A DNA stretch of 64,000 nt from contig OY754967.1 in assembly GCA_963576475.1 (NCBI GenBank), positions 26,805,095-26,869,094 on the forward strand, written 5' to 3'. The notes under the pieces are model-generated. The model saw only the letters and a program-made list of their open reading frames with translations. It ran no database searches and was not told where the DNA came from. Positions within the stretch are counted from its first letter, which is position 1; every line of letters begins with the position of its first letter. Positions 28,249-41,431 of this stretch are shown here, one piece after another. The position numbers were made by a program, and so were the translations under genes. The DNA is from Molanna angustata. Lineage: Eukaryota; Arthropoda; Insecta; Trichoptera; Molannidae.

Positions 28249-28319
28249 ATGGTTAAATACTGCAGCTCTTTTGGATGTCAAAACATGTGGTATCCCAACA
28301 GCGGAATTAGTTTTCACGG
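28249..28319 (+). pseudogene. THAP zinc-finger first exon
   Basis: Encodes MVKYCSSFGCQNMWYPNSGI then SFHG, up to a GTAAGA donor. The CxxxxC pair and the SGISFH block match the N-terminus of THAP DNA-binding domains. No following exon with the Trp and the C..H zinc ligands was found before the right inverted repeat, so the gene is broken. Confidence 0.75.
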
Positions 28320-29196
28320 GTAAGAAACTTTACATTTATACTTCAATGGCGTCCTCAAAGATTGCTCCTTCAATATTAAAAATACCTCAACTATTTGTAT
28401 TAAAATATGATCTACATTTTAATATTTGTTAAATTACCTACAATAATTTAAAATTTATTTTAATTTAGTAACACTGCTACCTAACATTAAAATGATTAAA
28501 CCAATATATCCTTTTGATTTCATCTTATCGTGTGAAATAGCTCTCAGTGTAGGGTTTTAATTAGTAAATCTGTTATTATTGCTTCCAGATTCCCTCTACA
28601 GTTATAATTAATTACATAATATGCTCTTTAACTGTAATTATTTCTTGTATTTATAATTTTTGTGCTATTATTTTACATTTCTATTTTTTCTGATAATTAT
28701 TACATGAATTTATAACTTGTGTTTATTTGTCAAAATTATTAATATGCTCTGTTTTACGTTTATAATTTTTACTGATAATTATTTATTGTATTTATTACGT
28801 GTCCTACTGTTATTTCTTGTAGTTTATAATGTGATATTTTTTACGTTTCAATTTTACTGTCCATTATTATTTTAGATTTATAACTTGTGCTATTATTTGT
28901 TTATAACTTATCATTAATAATATGCTTTTTAAACTTTTCTATTTTTACTGTGAATAATTTTGTGTTTTTTTTTAACTATGCTTTTATTTTTCATGATCAA
29001 TTTTATGCTCAAATTTGCATATTATATATTTTTTTAAATATCTAATTGTATTTATTCTCTTTAATTCTTATTTCTGTCTACATATATTTTTATTGTGTAT
29101 TGTTATTTTTTTTTCTGTCTACATATATTTTATGTGTTTTTGGTATTTGACATATTTGAATTGTTATTCATATTTATTAAATAAATTTACAAAAAT

Positions 29197-29310
29197 CGGC
29201 TGGTTTACGTGAACGTTGCGCAAGCACATAAAGTGATCACGTAAACCAACTGATGACAGGTTGTATGCTCTAGGTGCCTTGAGTTCCTGGTTCTTCTATA
29301 ATATCCCAAC
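29197..29310. repeat. Stem-loop dispersed repeat
   Basis: GGTTTACGTGA (29202-29212) pairs perfectly with TCACGTAAACC (29237-29247), followed by CTGATGACAGGTTG. A similar arrangement is at 39563-39745 and a tail piece is near 18975. It lies inside the THAP relic. Confidence 0.6.
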
Positions 29311-29892
29311 TTCGTCTCGATTGAGATGTTAAAAAATTTGTCAGTAAAAATATCATTTGACTCCTAATTAACCTAATTAATGAATAGTAAATAAAAAAAT
29401 ATTCTCAGTGTGGGAAGGAATAATCAAGTTGATTAATGATCTCAATGGTTGCAAACACTCTTATGAAAAAGTACAGGATTTGTAAATAGTCGTAATATTT
29501 GTTTTAAAAAGATATGGTTTCACAAAAATGTTCTAATATTCTGAGTTATGAGATGTTTCTAATAAGTAATTTGTACTCATATATGATAATCTATATATTA
29601 CTTTTACTATATATGTACACCCGATTATATATAGTTTTCATTTGGTTGAATTACATCATTAATTATCGGATAATCTCATTCTATTCTTCAAAATTACTCA
29701 TATATTGTGTGAAGTGAGAGTTCTAGAAAGAGATAGGAATGCCACTTGTACTATATCTGTCTCTTTCTACTACTTCGGCACAACATTTGAACAACATTTA
29801 GCACTCCAGTATACCTATATCTCATTGGTAAATATTTTTGTATTTTGATTTATCTGCGCTTTCTATGGTTATAAATGACCTAAAAACATAGA

Positions 29893-30100
29893 TGACGTCA
29901 GAAAATTTGTCGTGTAAATAGACACTTTTTGGCGGGAAAACGCTTTTCCCGCCAATTCCGGTCGTAAAAATAGTGGCACCGAATTTAATTTTTTTTGCGG
30001 GAATTATGAATTTTCGGATAGTCAAAGTGACATTTGGTTTGGCGCCTATTTATACTTTTTCACATGTCATAGTCATCAGCACATTAAGTTCGGTCTGGTT
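29893..30100 (+). promoter_or_regulatory. Candidate promoter: CRE, palindromic E2F sites, TATA
   Basis: Contains TGACGTCA (29893-29900), a 12-bp-arm palindrome TTGGCGGGAAAA-cgc-TTTTCCCGCCAA (29929-29955) that holds two opposed E2F-type sites, and TATTTATAC (30047-30055), followed about 25-30 bp later by TCAGCA. A short ATG exon follows. It may belong to a transposon. Confidence 0.45.
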
Positions 30101-30130
30101 TTGGTTGATTTTATTTTTATTTATAATTCA

Positions 30131-30221
30131 ATGGATATGAATTCATATAAATTTATCATGGATAATAATGGCCAACCACAAAGAAATGTGGAAGACCATT
30201 ATTTAATGGTAAACATCAACA
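30131..30221 (+). CDS. Short first exon, unknown protein
   Basis: An ATG exon of 30 codons (begins MDMNSYKFIMDNNGQ) ending at a perfect GTAAGT donor, downstream of the candidate promoter. I do not recognise the peptide. A possible later exon is at 32297-32620, but the phases do not match without a shift, and retroelement fragments lie between. It could be the head of a gene or transposon broken by these insertions. Confidence 0.35.
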
Positions 30222-30240
30222 GTAAGTGTCATGATCAGAT

Positions 30241-30710
30241 CTAAATCCCAAGGTGGGACCTGGCTTCCAAAAAAACCTTGGTCACCCTCTCCGCCATCGT
30301 CTCCCTCCGGACGGCCGGTTCTACATTAGTCGGAGCCGCGGCGACTGCAGACCGAATCTCAGCCCTAATCGTCGATATTGCTTCAAGTGCCCCGCTTGCC
30401 CTCCCAACCGCCTCCGCCTCACGCTGAAGTGAGGCTGCCAGAAGGGCAGCCATCGAGGCCACAACGCCCCTGATCCTTGCCCCCTCAGCCTTAGTTATCC
30501 GACAGCCTTCGCTGAGGATGATACCCTCCAGATCGCTTCTCAATGACTCCATTTTTTCGAGTGCCACGGAAGACTCCATGGCTTTCGACAAACTCACTCC
30601 CTCCGGCTCTCCGCCGGTGGCGTCCACAACGACGACCTCTGCGGAAGTCTTCGGACTCCCCCTTTCCGCTCTCTTCCTCTTCTTCCTGGACCTACTACAC
30701 TTAGACAATA
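30241..30710 (-). pseudogene. LINE ORF1/gag-like fragment, GC-rich
   Basis: An open minus-strand frame of about 155 codons with a basic SRKKRKRAERG patch, then an Ala/Glu/Arg-rich coiled-coil-like segment. Composition is far more GC-rich than the surroundings. It resembles the N-terminal part of R1/TRAS-type LINE ORF1 proteins, but no zinc knuckles are present and I cannot confirm the family. It is cut off at an L2-like fragment on the opposite strand. Confidence 0.5.
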
Positions 30711-31400
30711 AGTTGTCTCTTGACCTGCAAATCTCTAAAATAGTCAGTTCATGCTTTTTCCAACTAAGACAACTGAAAAACATTCGTCGAAGCCTGCCCA
30801 AAAATGAGACAAAAACACTTATAAATGCTTTCGTTGTGTCTCGGCTAGATTACTGTAATGGCATCTATGATGGATTGCCAAAGTATCAGCTCGATAGATT
30901 ACAGATGGTGTTTAATGCAGCGGCAAGGCTCATTTATGGAGCGGAAAAACGATGTCACATAACTCCACTACTTAACGAATTGCATTGGTTGAAGTGTCCA
31001 GAGCGAGTTGACTACAAAATCTGCTTAACGGTGTTTAATGCTTTAAATAACCTAGCACCACAATACATACAAGAGCTGTGTCAGAGAAAAGATCTCTCTG
31101 GGAGGCATCTCACACTTAGGTCTTCTGGATCACAGAGTACCAACTCCCTAAAGGAGTTGGACAGAGCCAATAAAGCGGCTTACTATGATCGATGCTTTGG
31201 TGTGAGTGGTCCTATAAAGTGAAATAAATTGCCTCTAGATGTCCGCAGTGCAAATAGTAAGAGTACTTTCTCTAAATGACTGAAAACAGTTTTGTTTCGT
31301 AGAGCAATATAATATCTATCTAAATAACAGCGCCCTTGGAATGATCTTGAATCATTAAACGGCGCTATACAAATTATTATTATTATTAATAATAATAATA
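30711..31400 (+). pseudogene. L2/CR1-type LINE, 3' end of RT and tail
   Basis: Codes for the C-terminal part of an L2/CR1 RT: RSLPKNETKTLINAFVVSRL, then DYCNGIYDGLP and RLQMVFNAAARLIYGAEK. A frame end near 31220 is followed by the typical GGCGCTATACAAATTATTAT tail. It is 5' truncated. The same tail recurs at 62979-63058. Confidence 0.85.
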
Positions 31401-31463
31401 ATTATTATTATGAAGCGAAAATACGTACAAAAATACTGTCCTGAAAAGGAACAGAAATGAATT

Positions 31464-31916
31464 TGATGAGCCCTCTCTCCGACCACGAGGAAACATCAAA
31501 GCCAATGTGAGGAAGAAAAGGAGACAAATGATGGTGACACTATGAAAATTCTTTTAGTACGGCGCATTTATTCAAAAATCATTATAGTTGGTCCATGGCA
31601 ATTAAATAATAAAAAAAACAAACACAACAACAACAGAGTACAAATAAGGTGCATCTCGACAGAGGTGGCAGGCCAGCTGGGAGCCTCACCGGAGGCGAAC
31701 CGACGCCCCAGACGACACGGAAAGCCCCTCGTGGTCCAATCTGCAAGCCGCCGCGTTCCCTGCTGCGGTGGCCCAAGACTGCGCCCTGCCTCCGCACCTC
31801 TGCCCTGTTGATGCCCTCATCTTGGCTCCGTAGCACCGGCAGCGTCCATGCGCGTGACGTGTCTTTTCACGCAGACCTCCTGCGTCGTCGAAAATATGGC
31901 CGCCATCGGGAGCAAT
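31464..31916 (-). repeat. Partial LTR copy, inverted relative to 46746-47683
   Basis: The minus-strand sequence matches the solo LTR at 46.7-47.7 kb from its CA end (TGATGAGCCC in plus) to about 31916, with a deletion of roughly 250 bp (between 31640 and 31650) relative to that copy. The 5' part of the LTR is missing or diverged. GC content is high. Confidence 0.8.
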
Positions 31917-32296
31917 CTCGGAATTTGGTATTTTGTATGGAGTTTTCCGGTGTTAACTCCGTGAGAAAACTGAAGGGGGCGTGACCCAAACATTAATATA
32001 AATTTGCCATACCTATGTAAATAAAATTTCTAAGTCGAGTTTAATTTACATATGGCAATGTATATACTCTATTTTCATTCATTGTTTTGTATTTCATAGC
32101 TTATTTACTCGATGCTTTTTATAAATAACATGTTTTAAATAAAATTTTAATTGAAATGGTGTTACGTCAAACGACTCAATTTTGAACAATTTTATGTTAT
32201 GCAAGTGATTATTGTAATAAAATTGACACGCAAACATGTTTGTTAGGGTAATATCATGGGTTAACGTTTTTTTTTTATAAATAATTTCTTGTTTAG

Positions 32297-32620
32297 AATG
32301 GACAAAAAAAGAGCATAATAATTGGTTTAAAACGTTCCAGAGTTAAAGAAATCGTTAAAAAAGAACTAGACCAATTTGTTTGTCCAGATACTAAAATATT
32401 TTTCATGCGATTTAATATAAATTATTCTTTTTTAAGTAAAACCACATATGAATGGGACACTGATGAACATTACCAGATGGCGAATAAAATGGTGGAAAAA
32501 TTAAGGTGGTTGATGATACAGCTGAAAGAGGCGTCCACTTGATGGAGGAATACAATAAGAAACTAAGCTCTGTTGAAGATCAGAAGCAGTACATTTTACA
32601 AGTTCTGATTATTAAATAAG
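32297..32620 (+). pseudogene. Degenerate exon of a multi-copy insect protein
   Basis: Follows a plausible acceptor (CTTGTTTAG). It reads KELDQFVCPDTKIFFMRF, then SKTTYEWDTDEHY. After a one-base deletion near 32505 the frame resumes as VVDDTAERGVHLMEEYNKKL then [10 protein letters not shown] have the impression that this 'DDTAERGV..N..L...EEQKQ' tail is common in repetitive insect proteins but cannot name the family. The shift marks it as a pseudogene. Confidence 0.45.
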
Positions 32621-32648
32621 AAGATTGTGAAAACTCGCCATATTGAAA

Positions 32649-34356
<1,708 letters not shown>

Positions 34357-35787
34357 ATGGAAGATGATAATCAGCATGTGTGTGACGAATCTATGAAAAA
34401 TAACGTATTGTTAGAAAGTTCTAATAACAAAGTAACGAAAAAGCGTAATAGAAATAAGAAAAAGCATGTGACTGAAGGTAGTGACCAAGCCGATAATAAT
34501 CATTCTGAAAATGTAGAACCCATGAGTGCTGGTAATGATTTCCAGAATATTTCAATCAAAGATTTAAGAATGGCTATGGAAGTACTAAATTTTCAACAAA
34601 AATCAGCTAAACTGGCCAAAGAGCCAGCTCAAAAGCCTTATCAATTTTGGTCTACACAACCAGTCCCAAAAATGGATGAAAAAATCGTCGTGAATGAACC
34701 TATCGAAGCAGAGAAAAGTATATCTGAAATACGAGCTGAACCATATACATTACCTGATGGATTTCAATGGGATACATTAGATTTGAATACTCCATCTGTG
34801 TTAAAAGAACTGTATACTCTTTTAAATGAAAATTATGTAGAAGATGACGATTGCATGTTTAGATTTGATTATCAACCAGCCTTCTTAAAGTGGGCTCTGC
34901 AACCTCCTGGTTGGAGAAGGGATTGGCATTGCGGTGTACGGGTTACAAAGTCTGGACGCTTAGTTGGATTTATTTCTGCTATTCCTGCTCTTTTACGAAT
35001 TTATGAGCATGTACAGAAAGTAGTTGAGATCAATTTCTTATGTGTGCATAAGAGGTTGAGATCTAAAAGAGTTGCGCCAGTGTTAATAAGAGAAATTACT
35101 AGACGTGTTAATCTTACTGGAATATTTCAAGGTGTCTATACGGCTGGAATTGTGCTGCCAAAACCTATTGCTACATGCCGATATTGGCATCGTTCTCTCA
35201 ATCCAAAGAAACTTATTCAAATTGAGTTTTCGACATTATCCAAAAACAGGACAATGCAGAGGACCATAAAATTATATAAGCTACCAGACACCCCAAAAAC
35301 TCCTGGTTTTCGTAAAATGCTGCCAACTGACTGTGAAGTTGTTGTGAAACTTTTAAATGATTATTTAGCAAAATTTGATTTAGCTCCGATATTTTCGGAA
35401 GAAGAATTTCAGCACTGGTTTATTCCACAACCTGGAATTATTGATAGTTTTGTGATTGTCAGCGAAGATGGAATAATCACAGATTTTATCAGCTATTATT
35501 CTTTACCATCTACTGTTATGAATCATCCAGTACATAAAACATTGAAAGCTGCCTATTCATTTTACAATGTTTCTACCAAAACACCTTGGGTTGATCTCAT
35601 GACGGACGCCTTAATTTCTGCCAAAAATGCTGGATTTGATGTTTTCAATGCCCTGGATTTGATGGATAATAAGGAATTTTTAAGTACATTGAAATTTGGT
35701 ATAGGAGATGGTGATTTACAATATTACCTTTATAATTGGAGATGTCCCAATATGGTGCCAGCTAAAATAGGCTTAGTATTGCAGTGA
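34357..35787 (+). CDS. NMT: Glycylpeptide N-tetradecanoyltransferase (N-myristoyltransferase)
   Basis: Transfers myristate from myristoyl-CoA to the N-terminal Gly of proteins in the cytosol and at ribosomes. The single exon encodes 476 residues, matching animal NMTs of about 470-500. The variable N-terminus has a Lys/Arg cluster ([10 protein letters not shown], about 28-37) of the type that targets ribosomes. It is followed by the conserved [10 protein letters not shown] block. The two NMT signatures are present: [20 protein letters not shown] (about 226) and [16 protein letters not shown] (about 446). The protein ends KIGLVLQ, and the extreme C-terminal carboxylate serves in catalysis in this family. 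No intron interrupts it and no poly(A) tract flanks it, so a retrocopy origin is possible but not shown. AATAAA is at 36040-36045. Confidence 0.97.
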   Translation: MEDDNQHVCDESMKNNVLLESSNNKVTKKRNRNKKKHVTEGSDQADNNHSENVEPMSAGNDFQNISIKDLRMAMEVLNFQQKSAKLAKEPAQKPYQFWSTQPVPKMDEKIVVNEPIEAEKSISEIRAEPYTLPDGFQWDTLDLNTPSVLKELYTLLNENYVEDDDCMFRFDYQPAFLKWALQPPGWRRDWHCGVRVTKSGRLVGFISAIPALLRIYEHVQKVVEINFLCVHKRLRSKRVAPVLIREITRRVNLTGIFQGVYTAGIVLPKPIATCRYWHRSLNPKKLIQIEFSTLSKNRTMQRTIKLYKLPDTPKTPGFRKMLPTDCEVVVKLLNDYLAKFDLAPIFSEEEFQHWFIPQPGIIDSFVIVSEDGIITDFISYYSLPSTVMNHPVHKTLKAAYSFYNVSTKTPWVDLMTDALISAKNAGFDVFNALDLMDNKEFLSTLKFGIGDGDLQYYLYNWRCPNMVPAKIGLVLQ

Positions 35788-36605
35788 TGTTTTAGTATTC
35801 CTTGACAGTGTGTTATTTTTATATAACATGAAACATCACTTCTTTGTTTTCTTTATATTTCAACTAATTATTCATCAATTGTATAATGTACCAAATTATA
35901 TTTATGTATGGTTGTGTGCAGGCGCACTATATTTCCTACCTTTAAATTTGCTCATCTTGGGCTATTCAAAGTGCTTCATTTATAATATCAATTACATTAT
36001 AAAGTTTTGGAAATATGTAGTATTTATACATAATATTTGAATAAACTTAATATATCTACATTTTGTTGATGAAATCAACCCATCAGATGACTTAAAGATT
36101 TAGTATAAGAGTTTCCTGTCATTGTATGTATCTATTCTGTATATACTTTTATATATTACCAAATCACTATTATTCACATTGTTAAGTGTAAATTTTATTT
36201 ATAGGTAAATTCTTTAAGCAATACTATGACAGGTTGGTGCTTGAGGCTTATATATAGATTTTATTTATTACATTCAAAAGCCAATAATACTATTTCCTCG
36301 TCATTGATTATTTAATTTTTATAATTCCAAGGTGTAACATTAATATTTTGTAGATTTACATAATATAATGCCCTAAATAATATGCCCTTCATTACTAAGT
36401 ATTGGAAAAAGCTTGATTTTTTGTGAGATTTCAGGCTGGATTTGATTGTAAACATGTCTCTTATTATTGTGTTAATCAATTAAACATATCAACATTATAA
36501 AATTATTTTGTTTATACATATTTAACATCATCTTTAATGAAAATGACTTTTTACTGTCACTTTGTTTTCAATCTGTATTCGTAAGACAATTAATGTAACT
36601 CTCCA
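35788..36605 (+). other. NMT 3' UTR and AT-rich spacer
   Basis: Non-coding. AATAAA at 36040-36045 is the nearest strong poly(A) signal after the NMT stop. No repeat or gene is recognised after it. Confidence 0.5.
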
Positions 36606-36655
36606 AAATGACAACTTGTTATTGGGTGAGTGTAAAATTAATATTCTGCATACAC
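36606..36655 (+). repeat. SINE family 1 tail fragment
   Basis: ACAACTTGTTATTGGGTGAG and then AAATTAATATT match the end of the SINE family 1 body (complement of 1608-1650). The head is missing. Confidence 0.55.
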
Positions 36656-36754
36656 AAACAACACAAATCAAAATGGATCGGTCAATTTTTCCATGACTTC
36701 AATAGGACTCCCTATCAGATGTTTGGATCTTATTGCCTTGGTAAGCGATTTTTT

Positions 36755-36973
<219 letters not shown>

Positions 36974-37904
36974 CTTAAATATATTGGTGAGTATTTAGTC
37001 ATGTCATTTTATATGTGTAATCGACAACCAATTCATGCAGGAAAATAGTCAGTTTGCTGAACTCATTGCTTTATTTTTATCTTCAAAAATATAACTTGTT
37101 AAGTATCTATAAACCTTTTAGCACTAACCTATCAAGCTCTAAACAATGTATTGGTTAAATTTATTTTCATTTTTATGAAATACTACACCTTGTGAGTAAT
37201 ACAGTGGAAAACTCTTAACATGACACCAATGTACAGAAATATTTTAACATGATCAAATAATTTCTTGTTATGTACATGTTTGGTAATAATACTAATCAAA
37301 ATTATTATTCAAAACAATATGTAGTGCTATTTAGGGGCAATTAATCAAAAATTCTTTTTTATAGAAGCTCAATAGGTAAAAATAATTATATATACTTTCA
37401 TGTGAAAATTTTTACATAATGTCACCCAAATTATGTAAAAATTATTTTTTGCATAATGAAACTATTTTATTTTTACATGTTTTTTTGCATTGGTTATAAT
37501 ATATTACATATGTTATTAGTGAATATTGTTTTCTTGCGAAATGTGAAGTATTTTCATGTTCAAATATGTATACAAACATGAAATGATATAACATTTTGTT
37601 GGGACCAGAATACTTTGTCATGTTGATTGATTTCTTATTTTATTTTTATGTTAAAACAATTCCCACTGTATGTGAAAGTAATTAAAAAAATTTCAATTAG
37701 TAACCGTAATAGATGGGTGTGAGAATGGAATATAGAATTTTTGATAGTATTGTAATTTTCGAATATAATATTATGTACCAATATTGTTTCTGATTATGTT
37801 AATAGTATGACCTAATAAAATGTATTTTTGATTTTTAAAATGTTTTTGTCATTTCATATTACAGCATTCACAGCCAGGGTATATGATAATTTTGCACCAA
37901 CTAT

Positions 37905-38065
37905 AATATATAATTTTGCTGCTGTATAGATGATTAAATACTCTTATGTATATTCGAAGATAAATTTTATCATCTTTGCTGCTGTATGCATTGATTAAAT
38001 ACTCTTATGTATATTCAAAGCTAACATTCCAGTATCTTTGCTGTTGTATGAATTATTAAATACTT
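37905..38065. repeat. Three-unit tandem repeat, about 64 bp each
   Basis: TTTGCTGCTGTAT and ATTAAATACTCTTATGTATA recur three times with divergence. The 37000-37900 stretch before it is plain AT-rich DNA in which I see no gene. Confidence 0.75.
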
Positions 38066-38127
38066 GATGATCGCTGTAATTACCTTTTGTTATAATATAT
38101 CTACTATCATCCAATATTATATATATA

Positions 38128-39102
38128 CTAGTTGCATGTAACACATGAGATCCAACTGTCGATAGCGATAGTATGTATAGTTGAAGAATATGTACCAAAC
38201 TATAAACCCATAAATACAAATTATTGAATATTTTCAGATATTTTGTTTTCTATACAACATATGTAGGTATGTATGTCAAGATAGGATAGTATGGAGGAAG
38301 ATCCTTTTTTCCTACCCAGAATATGAAAAATAGCATGATGGTATGTATGTATGTTTGGAGATGAAGTATCAAACTATTAAGTCTTCTTACATATTGTGTA
38401 TAGGCGACTGCCATACAAAATGTATGAAGCGATGTCGTCACTAAATTCAATTTAAAAAAAAAAGGTTAAAAAAAAATTGAGATCTACTACAATTTAAATA
38501 TTTTTTATAGAAAATTAAATTATCTAGTTGGGGTGTTTCGGCTTTTTTCAATAATTGTAAAAGTTTTGGAAATATAGGCAGTTAAACTCATAAATTTATA
38601 ATAAAAAAAATATTTTTCTTAATAAAAAATGTTTGAGAAACCCTGGAATTTTTTTGAATAAACTAATTTGAGATTTTGTATTTTTCTATATTTGTACAAA
38701 TTTTCAGCGTCCTAGCTTTTATGGTTTCTGAGATATATGGAAAAATTCAAAAGTTGATAACCCCTGATTAAAACAAAAATTCGAAATTCTGAGTATAAAA
38801 GTTTTGTAAGCCTATAATTGTTTATATATTCTTAAATTTTGGGCTCTGTAAATTGAGCGGATCAAAAGTTATAAGGGGGGGACGGACACACAGACACACG
38901 AAATGTTCTACTCCGAAATTCTGAGTAAATCCGTGTATGGAACATATATGCTGCGAAGCCTCTAAGTTGGTGTTTTTTGACTTCAAAGTTGGAAAAGCCG
39001 TGAAAAAAGTAGACCTCTGCATACAATTCTCGCGTATCCTGGCTTGATACATTGTCGATATGTTAAGAGAACAAAGTTCTCCTGAACAAATCGACAGTTG
39101 GA
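38128..39102 (-). mobile_element. Helitron-like non-autonomous element, copy B
   Basis: On the minus strand it starts TCCAACTGTCGAT after an A and ends with hairpin ACATG/CATGT then CTAG before T, as expected for a Helitron insertion between A and T. The subterminal inverted repeat is intact. It contains a short TATG microsatellite, as DINE-1/HINE elements do. It lacks the MITE found in copy A. Confidence 0.78.
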
Positions 39103-39219
39103 TTAGGTGTATATTTTAATATCAGTAGTTGTATTACATAATGTGAGAAATCACTGAATCTATATAGACAGTGTTTATAGGAGCTACTATGTTGAGATTA
39201 TATTTAGGCTAGATTTGCA

Positions 39220-39490
39220 CATTCATTGTGAGTAGAATGAAAATAAATGCTTTGCGATAGTTCGGATATGTAGAGAGAATGAATGACAAAGAAAGTATAC
39301 AAGGCTGAAAAGTGGAATGAGATGTAGGGGCTGGCCGAAGAAGAGCTGGCATGATCATGTAAATGTGTATGATGCGATGTATGGATGTAAATGAGGCAAA
39401 ACGTGTATGTCAAGATAGAAGAGTCTGGCATTATATTTTCTCTGCCTACCCCAAATAGGGAATCGGTGTGTAGTATGTATAAACACATCT
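39220..39490 (+). pseudogene. RTE-type LINE 3' end
   Basis: Broken plus-strand reading contains pieces such as GRRRAG.HDHVNVY..M and EAKRVCQDR..W then a CTCTGCCTACCCC tail with TATGTAT. I associate this with lepidopteran RTE LINE 3' ends. Most of the element is missing. Confidence 0.6.
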
Positions 39491-39562
39491 TTACCATGGG
39501 CAAAATATAAAATACAGTAAAACTAGAAAATGGGAATTAAAAAGGATTATAAACTCAAACAA

Positions 39563-39745
39563 CGGCTGGCTTTAGTGATACAACAAATTCCAACCAAATA
39601 AGCAGCTGATAACAAGGAAAATTACTATAGACATTAAATCGGTGAATGTTTTGTGCAAGCGCGTTAAGTCATCACTAAAGGCAGCCGATGACAGGTCGCA
39701 AGCCCTGTAAGAATGTCTTTGATTTACTAGCTTCCACAATATCCC
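39563..39745. repeat. Stem-loop dispersed repeat, second copy
   Basis: CGGCTGGCTTTAGTGAT (39563-39579) is inverted at about 39670-39687 (ATCACTAAAGGCAGCCG), followed by ATGACAGGTCGCAAGCCCTG. It is the same design as 29197-29310. Confidence 0.6.
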
Positions 39746-39957
39746 TTCCTTATAAAAAATATCTACAGCTCATACTTAGAGATGTTTAATTACTATACGC
39801 ATACCATTACGCCATGTCCTTAATGGGGTAGGCAGAGAGGACCAAGGCGATTTTATTATCTTTAAGATATTTTTGTACCTCGTTTTGTTTGTGAGGAGCT
39901 AACTTCATTAGTAAATATACTTACCTTTATATACAAGAGTGTTCCCTCAATTAAAAA

Positions 39958-40022
39958 TAAGCATAAATGCTTGTGCTATAGGTGAACGAAATCGGTTGTC
40001 AGGATTCGAACTCGCGACCACA
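39958..40022 (-). repeat. SINE family 2, truncated copy
   Basis: GCTTGTGCTATAGGTGAACG and ATTCGAACTCGCGACCA match 41304-41356. It carries the body end and the B box only. Confidence 0.8.
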
Positions 40023-40029
40023 TATACCA

Positions 40030-40355
40030 CCCATCACTTCAGTACCTCCCGTCCCTTCAGCATTACCCGCCCCTTCAAGCCCTCAGTACGTCCCTTCCTT
40101 TTAGGCTCTTCAGTACCTCCCATCCCTTCACTACCTCTCGTCCCTTCAGAAACTTCAGTACCTCCCGTTCCTTCAAGCCCTCAGTACGTCCCTTTTTTTC
40201 AGGCCCTTCAGCACCTTCCGACCTATTGGTACCATCCGTCCCTTCAGGCCCTCAGTACGTTCCTTCCCTTCAGACCCATCCCAAACTTCAGTACCTCCCG
40301 TACCTTCAGGCCTTTTAGTACCTCCCTTCCCTTCATTACCTCCCGCCTCTTCAGT
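40030..40355. repeat. Degenerate minisatellite based on CAGTACCTCCCGTCCCTT
   Basis: About fifteen imperfect repeats of a C/T-rich unit around CTTCAGTACSTCCC. The plus-strand open frame across it is low-complexity and not considered a gene. Confidence 0.85.
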
Positions 40356-41290
40356 AGGTTAAGAAAAGGTTTAAATCCAGAAACCATCCTGAAAGACTTG
40401 CGAAGAGATGAAAGAACAGTTGGACCTTCTTTTTCCAGGATACTCCACTTTCATAGGTAAAATGACCAAATACACAAAGAAGAAAGTTTAAATCCAGAAA
40501 CCTGCGAAGAGATGGAAGGAAAATTAAACCTTCTTCTCCCAGGATAGTTCACCTTCATAAGTAAAATGATCTAATACCCGATGAAGAAAATTTTTTTTTT
40601 AATCCAGAAACCATCCCAAGAATACTCTCGACAATTCACCAAAGTTTCATTGCTATCGGATGAACAGTTTAGGAGCGCATACAACACATACATACAAACA
40701 TTCAAATTTATAATATACATATCAAATAACTTTGACTCAAATCAAATAACTGATTCAAGTTCAATAAAGATTGAAATTATGAGTAATACCGATACTTCAC
40801 GACAAGCATTGATAATAGGGTTTGACAAAAATCAAATAACTGATTCAGGTTCAATAAAGATTTATTATGTCCACAGGAAGACTGTTCCATCTCAGCTCAA
40901 TTGTGACAGAATGACAGCTTAAGTGAAAGGATACAACATTCTCAAAATAACATTGTGTCCATGATTTATGTGGATACGGATGTCTCATGTTGAAAGACTT
41001 CCATAATATAATTCCTTCAATAGATAATTGAAAGAAATAAAACAAATTAGTGGAATAAAAGGAATAATATATATTCTACTTAAATTACATATACTTGTTT
41101 AATAAAGCAACGAACAATATTTAAACATTTTTTAAAAATATTAATATATAAAAATAATGAACTAATAGTTAAATTAATAATAATGCTAAATTACCAAACT
41201 ATGTTCAGAATTACACATTTTTTTTTTAAAAAAAAAAATGTATATGTCCTTGTTAAACAAGTACATATACATCTTCCTACGTTCCCTAAA

Positions 41291-41402
41291 ATAAGCAAAT
41301 AAAAGCTTGTGCTATAGGTGAACGAAATCGGTCGAGGCAGGTTTCGAACTCGCGACCACTGGATTACTAGCCCAACGCGCTAACCGCTCTGCCATCGACC
41401 CA
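41291..41402 (-). repeat. tRNA-derived SINE, family 2
   Basis: The minus strand starts with a tRNA-like head (A box TGGCAGAGCGGTTAGCG, loop CTAGTAATCC, B box GAGTTCGAAACC). It ends with a short tail shared with 39958-40022. It lies 30 bp past the Sec15 stop, so it probably sits in the Sec15 3' UTR. Confidence 0.8.
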
Positions 41403-41431
41403 TAAAATTACATCTATGCATAAAATTAAAT

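Larger units (their letters stand above)
28025..29816 (+). mobile_element. DNA transposon relic with a THAP-domain exon
   Basis: AGGTATACTGGAGTGCTA at 28025-28042 is perfectly inverted at 29799-29816. Weaker inverted similarity runs on for about 100 bp (GTGCCGA, then AAGTGG and TCTCTTTCTA). AT lies directly outside both ends, so an AT duplication is possible. The only coding piece kept is a THAP-type exon near the left end. The rest (28.4-29.7 kb) is T-rich and degenerate. P elements and some PIF/ISL2EU-type transposons encode THAP proteins; the AT flank favours the latter, but the assignment is inference. Confidence 0.7.

Noticed and set aside
39939..40460. 173-codon Ser/Pro-rich frame
   Set aside because: Reads the CAGTACCTCCC minisatellite and a SINE piece; no conserved domain.
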